A DNA stretch of 64,000 nucleotides from Brachypodium distachyon (Eukaryota > Streptophyta > Magnoliopsida > Poales > Poaceae), in assembly GCF_000005505.3 (NCBI RefSeq), contig NC_016134.3:45350650-45414649 (forward strand). The letters run 5' to 3'. Positions 56,547 to 64,000 of the stretch are shown in pieces. A program made the position numbers and the translations under genes. The notes below the pieces were generated by a model that worked only from the letters and a program-made list of their open reading frames with translations, was not told the DNA's origin and made no database searches. How positions within the stretch are numbered: the first letter of the stretch is position 1; every line of letters begins with the position of its first letter.

Positions 56547-57008
56547 TGGGGCGCGGCAGCCGACAGGGCTCGGAGGCGTTCGGTCGAACAGGTGGCGTGC
56601 ACGGAGACTGCAGGGTGCAAGAGTAAGAAGATTAGCGGCTATGGAGCAGCCATGAATCCGCAGGACGGGAAGGAACTCGAATCTCGGATGGCAGGACGAA
56701 ACCTGAGCGACGAACGATTCGATTTGGAAAGATCGAGCAGAGGAGACTCCGCGAGATGAAGGGGGAATGGAGGAAGGAACCTGACCTGGCCCTCGCTGCC
56801 CACGGCTGCCTCTTCTTCCTTCTCCTCGGCCGCCTAAAACAGTTGATTCCAGAAAAAGAAAAAAAACAGAATGACAGAAGGAGTTGCGTAAATTTGTAGT
56901 ACTCCTCGTGATACCGCCTTGTAGATGAGACGAATCAACCCAACTACGGAGTACTGTCTACGGTGAGTAATATACTCCGTACACCGTACTAGAGTAACTT
57001 ACTAAAAC
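56547..57008 (-). promoter_or_regulatory. 5' leader and promoter side of the F-box/FBD gene
   Basis: About 56547-56880 is closely similar to 60886-61220 upstream of the duplicate, so the duplication includes the 5' leader. CAGGTCAGGTTCC on the minus strand may be part of a leader intron, but this cannot be confirmed. Confidence 0.45.
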
Positions 57009-58136
57009 GAGTAATTTTATAAAACCACACTTTTTAGATAACTTTGTCATGCAGCCATATTTAATGAAACACCGTCTGCAAAACCACACTTTTTGAGTTA
57101 AGTTGTCTCGGTAAACCCGAAAACCGCTTAAGTTGATGGTTTTGCTCAAATCCTGACAGATAGGCCCGCATGTGTTCAGCATTTGCGTACTGACGTGGTA
57201 CTTCTGTTCTTGCACGTTTAATCAATCAATTAGCTTGCTTCTTGCGCATCGCTCCGGATTCCATCGGCCGGAGACGTCGGAAGTACTCGACGGGGCTGCG
57301 AAGTTCTGTTTCGAATTTGTGATCTGAACCAACATAATTTTCCTGAAAACTACTGTAAAAGTTTCGGTACTGCAAATCCAATCCTTGAAGCATATATGCT
57401 CGCTCAATGTTCTGACACAACCTTTTCAGTGGACGATCCCCAATTCTCCCCAACCCGTCCACGGTCGCAATCCTCCTCACATCATCCAGCAGCAGCTAAA
57501 ACGCTGCTTTGCAGATTGAGATTGCATTGCAAGCCGGAACAGAGCACTCGAGAATCGTGGAGTACTACCGACCGATGTTGCGCGGAGGGCGTCGAGGCGA
57601 GAGCCGGAGAACCCATGGGAGAAGACGACCTTGAACTGCGCTTCCTCCTTGCGCACCCCGGACTTGGTGTAAGCCAGGTGCAGCCCGTCCCTGAGCCTTA
57701 CCCTCGGCGCCGTCACGGGCGGGCCGCCAGGCGCCTCGCAGATCCGTGGCTTCACGACTCGTGGCGTCACACGGACCAGTGGCACCTGGCTGTTGCCCGC
57801 GGCAACACGAACATCTGCTCACTCGCCCTGTGGGATTCTGGCCTTGCCGAGATCGCTGCCGGGTGCCCCTCGCTGGATATCGCTTCCGAAGGTGGGGAAT
57901 TAGACTGTGGGGAGGAGAAAGGGCAGAAGTGAAGTGACGAGCTTACGGGTCGGGTTCGGGCTGACTTGGCAACCGACATGTGGGCCCCGCTTGTTGAGCA
58001 AAACCATCAACATAAGCGGTTTTCGGGCTTACTGAGACAATTTGACTCAAAAAGTGTGGTTTTGCGGACGGTATTTCGTTAAGTGTGGCTCGGCGACACA
58101 GCTGTCCTAAAAAGTGTGGTTTTCTGAAATTTACTC
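57009..58136. mobile_element. Long-TIR element carrying a gene fragment (Pack-MULE-like)
   Basis: The arms 57009-57187 and about 57970-58136 are inverted copies of one another over roughly 170 bp. Each contains AAAACCACACTTTTT twice, GTTGTCTCGGTAAACCCG (left; right TTGTCTCAGTAAGCCCG) and GAAAACCGCTTA.GTTGATGG with TTTTGCTCAA. The interior is GC-rich and holds an alpha/beta-hydrolase fragment. Long inverted ends around a captured gene piece fit a Pack-MULE. The outer 9-bp flanks (TACTAAAAC and GGTAAAAAC) agree only partly, so the superfamily is an inference. Confidence 0.7.
57530..57785 (-). pseudogene. Captured alpha/beta-hydrolase gene fragment
   Basis: The minus strand encodes PRICEAPGGPPVTAPRVRLR, DGLHLAYTKSGV, KEEAQFKVVFSHGFSGSRLD and ALRAT. 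This is the N-terminal part of a widespread plant alpha/beta-hydrolase family (usual form: PPVTAPRVRLRDGRHLAY, then KVVFxHGFTGSR, the oxyanion-hole HG region). After ALRAT the similarity stops and the frame continues in unrelated sequence, so the catalytic Ser, Asp and His regions are absent. It lies wholly within the inverted-repeat element, in the same GC-rich style as a captured exon. Confidence 0.78.
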
Positions 58137-59086
58137 CGGTAAAAACGTATGTCTCTACAAGTTTCACAATATTGTGTAAAATTTATGCACGGAAAAAAGA
58201 CGCATATGTATTTAGAAGGGATTCACAAATTATGTCGATGTACTACAATTAGCTGCCACCAAATTTAAAAGTCTGTACCGCTCTAACTAACTATTCCTTC
58301 GTTCCATAATTCTTGTCGATATATTACATGTACATAAACGCTTTTTAGAAACAGATACATCTATTTTTGGACAATTTTGACACAAGAATTATGTAACGAG
58401 GGAGTACTACAGTACTGTTAAATAAGTGTTTCTGAAAGTAAAAAAAGGTTCAGTATGTTTCACTCTCATCTCAAGGAGTTCACAGTTCATTTAATTAACC
58501 TCATTTTAACTAGTATCATACAATGGAATCGGTGCTTCCAGTATTATCGCTTGCACGTTCAAGATTGTAATATAGGCATATACATTCCGGTATGGATTAA
58601 AGGAAAAACGTGCCTTACTGCCTCTAAGCTTCCAATAGAAGAAAAAAAGAGGTACGACTGGAATTGCACAAACTAGAAAACAATTAACAGCACGCATCTT
58701 CAGTCAAAAAAATGACAGCACGCATCAGTTGAAAGAGCAAAACCACAGTGAGCTATATATTGCACCATACATCAGGTAAGAAGGACTCCTCCACGTATAG
58801 GATTCTTAAGATACGGTATCAACAAAGCCACGTTTAAACGACCTTCTTGTTTCGGCTCGCGTTCAGCGACAATATTCTGTCAAATTCACCATTGCACTGT
58901 GATTCTAATTTCTAAGCATGACAAATAGCAAAACAAGAAACAAGAATGCCATGCTCCTTCCAACTTGAAGGGGAACGAACGGGAGTAAATCCAACAGGAC
59001 AGTCATATTCTGCAATGGTGAGCGAATGGCCGATCATCTGACATTTCGACTCTACTTGAACCTGAGAAAGTTCACACGCCTTGGCC
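58137..59086. other. Intergenic with a MITE and 3' flank of the F-box duplicate
   Basis: Apart from the Stowaway MITE at 58294, the part from about 58700 on matches 53.94-54.34 kb, the 3' flank of the intact F-box gene. Confidence 0.5.
58294..58404. mobile_element. Stowaway MITE (111 bp)
   Basis: Left end TTCCTTCGTTCCATAATTC after TA, right end GAATTATGTAACGAGGGAG before TA. The core is in reverse orientation to the MITE at 7519 (ATTACATGTACATAAACGC...GATACATCTATTTTTGG). Confidence 0.85.
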
Positions 59087-60885
59087 TTACCCGGTGCTAA
59101 CTGCAATATGAATCTTATCAGTGGTTATGCCTCCATCAAGCAAGAACTGTCGCACCTTGGGGAGCATGGAGCACTGGTTCTTCAAGCATACGATTTCCAC
59201 ACCCTCAAGCTGGTTACATCTAAACGATCTTTCTTCCAGTTGTCCGATAATTGAAGGTACCACCCCAGATTGCTCCGTCGGCTAGCAAGACAAACACAAA
59301 AGTTTTATCTTCACAACACATTTATGATTATTATTGGGGGATCAAATATAAAGGTGGAAGAGGAACCACATACTGGTTTTAGTATCAGAGTTAGCTTCTT
59401 CAGATTTGGTGACTTCTGAAGGAAGACTATCAATCCATAGAAGTCCTCATGCACACACCAGTCATGAAGAGTCAGATCTGTAAGATTGCTGAATGTTGGA
59501 CACCATGGTAATTATTTTCCATTGTGAGCTGCACAGGATTTAAAAAATCAGGATGCAGCATAACATCGATGCCATGATCTAGATTTTTTTTGACTCGGCC
59601 AAACTTCTTAGCAATATCAAGACAGAGATAACAAGATGTGAGTTCACTGGTTTAGCGTCTGTTGAAAAGTTTACAGGCGAAACGAAAGAGCTCCAGAGCA
59701 CGATGGATAGGTAAAAAAAATCAATGCCAATTACAAAGCTACAGTGCTAAGATAATGATTAAGAAATGCCGGTGTTTCATTCCAAAATCAAACCACCAAC
59801 TAGGATATTTTAATCGACAAGTAGGTGAGGGTAAACTGTGTACGAATTAGATTTCATTGAGTGAACACCAGACAGCACAAATCATCCTGCCAAGCAATTA
59901 GGTTTGCACGTATGGTTATGTAATGACTACTGGCTGACACAGAAGAAAAAACATGCTTATGGGTTATGGCTCACCATTTGATATTGACATGTATCTGAAG
60001 ATGAATAGGCTACACTAAAAAAGAGACATGACAGTTAATGAAATCATATCTAGAAGCTTACCCTTCTGTGTTGATAATCGAATTCCAATCTTCTAACACG
60101 AGAAAGGCTGTTGAGGAACTGTCTGATAGCAGGAGCATCAATATCTTGGTTTTGTCGCGAGATTAATATCCATGCCTCCTCCAGCGATTCCATAGATTTC
60201 AATAAAGGTAGCCCGGGCCCATAACGAGAATGGAGGATCAGAGAAATGAGGCTTGGAATACAAATACCAGGCTGGTCACCAAGGAGGTTGATCGTGAGGG
60301 ACAAAACCACGATCGTCTCGGAGTAAATATTAGTGTCCAAAATCCGGCACTCCGATAGGAACAGGGCCTTCAATTCAGGGCAATAATTACTCAGCTGCCT
60401 AAAGAAGCCTTGGACCAAAACAGCCCTGCTGAGCTGCAGGACTTTCAGGTGTTTTGAAGTGAACACATCGGGAGCGAGGTAGTACGGCAAGAGACGATTG
60501 ATACCCACGATGTGCGAAGCATCTTGCCGTGACGCATAGCTGATCCATGCGTTGCGTCTCCGGATTGGGCTTCTTCGTCTTCCTCGGACTCTCTGTACCA
60601 GAGGCGGAAGTCTTGGAGAGGGACGGGTCCACGGGCCTCCAGGAAATGGTTCATGAACCTCTTGAACAGCACCTCGGCCTGCTGGTAACTTCGACCTCGG
60701 CCGTCGAAGTCGAAGACGAGGGCGTTGATGACGGGAACGGACTTCCAGAGGTCGCGCCAGAGCCGCGACTGCACGCAGGTGCGCACGACGTCGCGCGCGC
60801 TCAGGAGGGACAAGACGCTGCGGAGGACGTCCAAGGGGAGGTCGTTGATCCCGACGACGGGGCGCGCAGGCTGCTCCTCCGCCAT
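59087..60885 (-). pseudogene. F-box/LRR/FBD tandem duplicate, frameshifted twice
   Basis: Exon 1 (60062-60885) starts MAEEQPARPVVGINDLPLDV and has the F-box, but near 60555 one base is gained or lost: the frame ending EEAQSGDATHG must shift to NAWISYASRQD to continue the LRR part. Exon 2 (59374-59528) is 155 bp against 156 in the intact gene; one base is missing near 59510, where AATTGCCAATGG became AATTACCATGG. Exon 3 (59087-59272) is intact, reads RCNQLEGVEIVC...PKVRQFLLDGGITTDKI and ends five codons later than expected (AVSTG). Splice sites are preserved. Two independent frameshifts make a functional full-length product unlikely. Confidence 0.85.
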
Positions 60886-61663
60886 TGTGGCGCGGCAGCC
60901 GGCAGGGCTCGGAGGCGTTCGGTCGAACAGGTGGCGCGCACGAAGGCTGCTGGAACCTGCAAGCAAGCGTGAGAAGATTAGCAGCCATGAATCCGCAGGA
61001 CGGCAAGGAACTCGAATCTCGGGTGGCAGCAGGACGAAACCGGAGCAATAAGTGATTTCGATTTGGACTGATCGAGGAGAGAAGAATCGACGAGATGATG
61101 GAGGAATGGAGGAAGGAACCTGACCTGCCCCTTGCTGCCCACGGCTGGCTCGTCTTCCTCCTTCTCCTCGGCCGCCTAAAGCAGTTGCTTCCAGAAGAAA
61201 AAAAAAACAGAATGACAGAAGAAGTTGCGTAAACATGTGGTACTCCTCTTAAATACCGCCTTGTAGTAGATGAGATGAATCAACCCAACTAGCACTAGCG
61301 CGAGTTAACGTTAAACGAATTTCCAAACATTTTTCCACTGGTATCTTATGCTACTGAGTAACTTTTTTTTGACAGCATTGTAATATGCGAACTTAACTAA
61401 GACGTACTATCTCTACAAGTTTCACAATATTGTAAAAAGAAAAAAAAGCTCGCGAAAAATAAAGTTACAGGCACGCCCGCCCACATATGTAAAAATTGGT
61501 GGAAAAAAAATGAAGATCATTGGGTGCTGGAAAGAAATTACTCTATTCACAAATTATGATGATATACAATTCATAGCCACCAAATTGAAGAGTCGCTATG
61601 GGCACGTACGCAAATGTTCACATGTTTTGATCAAATTTCACATGTACTTTTTTCTAAATTCTA
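60886..61663. other. 5' side of the F-box pseudogene and intergenic
   Basis: Up to about 61220 it repeats the leader region of the intact F-box gene. The rest is AT-rich with no gene. Confidence 0.45.
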
Positions 61664-61774
61664 CTCTCCGTTTCATATTAAGTGACTTTCTATTACATGT
61701 AACTAGACGCTTTTTAAGCATACATACATTCATATTTGGTCAAATTTGAGTCACTTAATATGAGACGGAGGAAG
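61664..61774. mobile_element. Stowaway MITE (111 bp)
   Basis: Ends CTCTCCGTTTCATATTAAGT and CTTAATATGAGACGGAGGAAG are inverted repeats, with TA on both sides. The core ATTACATGTAACTAGACGC is shared with the other large Stowaways in the window. Confidence 0.86.
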
Positions 61775-62499
61775 TACTTGTCAGCTACGTCAACGTCGTA
61801 CGTGCATGAATTTTCTGCAAAGAAATCCAGAGATGTTTGGCTAAACTCTAGCAAAAATTTCAAATAAGTTCCAGGCCACAGACATTTCAATAATGGGCCA
61901 TCGGGGGCCTCTTTTCGCCTCGAATGCTTCCAGGCCTTTTGGTCTGGGCCGGGGCTGCGCATAGCTAAGTCATGCTCGGGTCCTGCCTGGTGCGACCGAG
62001 AACGCCCAGCCAGAATCGATGGCTCAGTCAGGTCATACCATGCACGCGTCCAGTCCAAACTAAACCGAAAAATCCACCAAGGCTGCGTTTTGCTTCGCAT
62101 AGCGCCGCCAACAGTAGGATCGGACACTGCAGTCCTCCTGATTTTGTACAAAGACAAAAGTCACAATGATTTGGAGGTATACTGCAAAAGAGACCTTCAA
62201 CTAAATTGGAGGCAATTAACGCACATTTCACTATCCGGCCCTGTCTGTTTTCTGCCAATTTCTGCATGAATCATGACATGCACCAACAAGGGCAACAACA
62301 ACAAATGCCTGCCCGCCGCTCAGCGTAATTCTTCATCGGTATTCTATCCACAGATACTCAGCACCTACGGCACCGAGAGTCTGAGGCAGATGCTCACTTT
62401 TGTTTTATGGAGCCGAACGCTCTGCACCGTCCGGAAGGCCGAATTCCAGATGCCATGGGTCATGAATTACTTGCTGCCGCAGCGTATGTTAACTGCTGC
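61775..62499. other. Intergenic, nothing supported
   Basis: A GC-richer patch at 61.9-62.1 kb and open frames at 62.27-62.5 kb show no recognisable domain. Confidence 0.4.
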
Positions 62500-62504
62500 T
62501 TCAT

Positions 62505-62680
62505 TCCTCCCATATTAAGTGTCTTAAATTTGTTTAAAGATGATGTATCTATATCTAAAAAGCATCTAAGTGTCTTAAATTTGTTTAAAGATGATGTATC
62601 TATATTTAAAAAGCATCTAAATAGATGTAATATTTTGACACTTGATATGACTTGATATGGAACGGAATGGAACGGAGGGG
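62505..62680. mobile_element. Stowaway MITE with an internal 51-bp tandem duplication
   Basis: Left end CTCCCATATTAAGTGTCTT; right end TGACACTTGATATGACTTGA followed by GGAACGGAGG. The left arm unit AAGTGTCTTAAATTTGTTTA-AAGATGATGTATCTATAT...AAAAAGCATCT is present twice in tandem (62516-62566, 62567-62617) with one substitution. TGATATGACTTGATATGG and GGAATGGAACGG show further slippage at the right end. Confidence 0.75.
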
Positions 62681-63228
62681 TTAGTTCGTCTCGGTCAGGT
62701 GTTTCTGAAAGAAAAATGTGTTTGTGAAATGGAGTTCACGGTTCACTTTAGTTAATCTCATCTCAGCTAGCAGTAATTGTTTGCCAAAAAAGAGGTTTCG
62801 TTATCGTGTACCGCAGTAGCGTGCACTTGGAGAGAAGCGCTGCGGATAGTCGTTCGTTGGACACGCAACAACAAAGAGGTTTCTAAACAAGGAAGGAACA
62901 AAGCAGGCAAGCGGCACGTGCAAGCCAAGTTAGTTAGCAGCAAGCCAGCAAGCAAGAAGAGAAGGGAGAGAAAGCCAGCAGCAGAAGCGATTCGCAAATC
63001 CCCAACTAACAATCTTTTGATCTTCTCGATCAGGCGCTCGTTTGCCAAGCAAAATTGGCAGCAAAAGGGAACAACAACGAGAAGACGGACTCTAAACTAA
63101 ATCCTTGCTCATGTTTCATTCCACCGACCACGAACAAAACCGGCTCCTACAGATCGAAGTCTCTGATCGATTCTTCTTGAAGAACAAGAAGAACAAAGAA
63201 AAAGGAAAGATACAATCCCCCCCGCTCT
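62681..63228. other. Intergenic and 3'UTR of the 63.2-kb gene
   Basis: No gene is supported; the last part is probably the 3'UTR of the minus-strand gene. Confidence 0.4.
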
Positions 63229-63582
63229 CTATGACTCGACGCGGCTGCTGCTGCCGAGGTCGCGGAAGAACACCTCCCCGGCCTCGGCCCCGACGAGCTC
63301 CATCTGGTCCTCGAGGTACTTCTGCAGCAGCCTCAGCCGGTCGCCGGCGTCCACCGCCGCCCCCGACCTCCCGCCGCCGCCGCCGCCGCACCTCTGCTCC
63401 GCCGCCGCCGCCCTCCGCGTCCTCATCACCCGGCGGAACCGGACGACGGCCACCGCGAAGCAGAGCAGGGGCAGCCAGAGCAGCGCCAGCGACACGGCCA
63501 CGGGCACCGCGCACGCCGCCACCGCCGCCGCCGCGCACGTCCGCAGCGCCGGCACCCTGATGATCCTCCCGCCGCCCGCCAT
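63229..63582 (-). CDS. Small membrane protein of unknown function
   Basis: Single exon, 117 aa, ATG at 63582. Residues 1-15 are basic (MAGGGRIIRVPALR), followed by one long hydrophobic segment (about 16-46; CAVPVAVSLALLWLPLLCFAV region), which should be one or two membrane helices. An Arg-rich segment comes next (VRFRRVMRTRR), a Gly-rich linker, then a soluble tail AGDRLRLLQKYLEDQMELVG that could form an amphipathic helix. It resembles small conserved grass proteins without assigned function. Other frames are open because of high GC, but this one has the best start context and a plausible topology. The upstream sequence CATAAAAAG (minus strand, about 63753) may be its TATA box. No function is proposed. 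Confidence 0.7.
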   Translation of the reverse strand: MAGGGRIIRVPALRTCAAAAVAACAVPVAVSLALLWLPLLCFAVAVVRFRRVMRTRRAAAAEQRCGGGGGGRSGAAVDAGDRLRLLQKYLEDQMELVGAEAGEVFFRDLGSSSRVES

Positions 63583-64000
63583 CCTCTCGGTCGATCGGCG
63601 AAGGCGAAGGGCTGGAAGAAGAAAGCAACCCCCTGGGCCTCGTCGCCTTCTTCACTCGCTCGCTCCGCTCCGGATTTGGATTGGGTTGGAGACGATGCGA
63701 GGTGGGGGATAGCGACGATCGTGGGACGATGGATGGCAAGAGAGAGCTTGTGCTTTTTATGATGGGAGCGTTTTGCTTGGCTTGGACCGGAGGCGGAGCG
63801 TTGGTGTGTCCGACTCGGAGGTGACTCCCCCGCTCGCCTTTGTATGCTTGCGCTCATCGCGTCGACCGCCTTTAGGCTTTTTTTTCTTTTTTGGCTTTCT
63901 CTTTTCTTGGAGAGGATCAGGCAGTCATGGGCCGTGATCGCGTTTGATTCTGTGGCCCACCGTCGGGGACACAAGTGCTTTGCATTATGATTCTGAAATT
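63583..64000 (-). promoter_or_regulatory. 5' leader and promoter of the 63.2-kb gene
   Basis: A GC-rich leader is followed by a TATA-like CATAAAAAG about 175 bp upstream of the ATG. Overlapping open frames on the same strand have no domain. Nothing else is seen up to the window end. Confidence 0.4.

Noticed and set aside
62273..62655. Plus-strand frames before and across the MITE at 62.5 kb
   Set aside because: They run into the Stowaway element and show no known domain.
1..64000. CRISPR arrays, operons, riboswitches and tRNA/rRNA genes
   Set aside because: The DNA is plant nuclear. The repeats found are MITEs, minisatellites and gene duplicates, and I could not recognise any tRNA or rRNA by eye; a tRNA scan would be needed to exclude one.

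Overview
The window is nuclear DNA from a grass, most likely a pooid with a compact genome (Brachypodium- or Triticeae-like). The evidence is plant intron/exon genes, a tandem dirigent cluster, R2R3-MYB and F-box/FBD genes, many Stowaway MITEs with CTCCCTCC-type ends and TA target duplications, and a copia-like solo LTR beginning TGTTGTGAATATGCCCTAGA. The species assignment is inference. There is no sign of bacterial, organellar or viral sequence.

Layout. 0-1 kb: first exon of a minus-strand gene resembling TM9SF/nonaspanins, continuing off the left edge. 1-9.5 kb: intergenic DNA with two MITEs and a solo LTR that has a perfect 5-bp target duplication. 9.5-10.7 kb: a complete three-exon R2R3-MYB repressor of the lignin/phenylpropanoid type (subgroup 4), on the minus strand, with a ~100-bp tandem array upstream. 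14.5-18.2 kb: a dead Mutator-like (MuDR) transposase gene with three in-frame amber stops. 21.6-27.3 kb: a complete eight-exon dual-specificity/tyrosine phosphatase (PTP1 type) whose last intron has a GC donor and whose first exon has no visible ATG. 28.9-43 kb: a dirigent-protein cluster with four intact genes, one copy destroyed by a small CACTA element, one 3' fragment, and four copies of a shared upstream module. MULE, LINE and other TIR elements are interspersed, some nested.

44.7-46.1 kb: a frameshifted F-box pseudogene. 48.9-49.6 kb: a single-exon plant protein with a PFSWE-type motif. 54.3-56.5 kb: an intact three-exon F-box/LRR/FBD gene carrying an acidic decapeptide repeat. 57.0-58.1 kb: an element with ~170-bp inverted ends that has captured an alpha/beta-hydrolase fragment, resembling a Pack-MULE. 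It lies between the F-box gene and its decayed tandem copy at 59.1-60.9 kb. 63.2-63.6 kb: a small membrane protein gene.

Functional theme. The dirigents guide phenoxy-radical coupling (lignans, lignin-like polymers) outside the cell, and the MYB belongs to a class that represses phenylpropanoid genes. They share a pathway theme, but nothing in the sequence shows that they are co-regulated. The strongest novelty is evolutionary: birth and death of a dirigent cluster, gene capture, and a transposase whose three stops all fit cytosine loss at CAG (CHG) sites. I found no clearly new molecular system.
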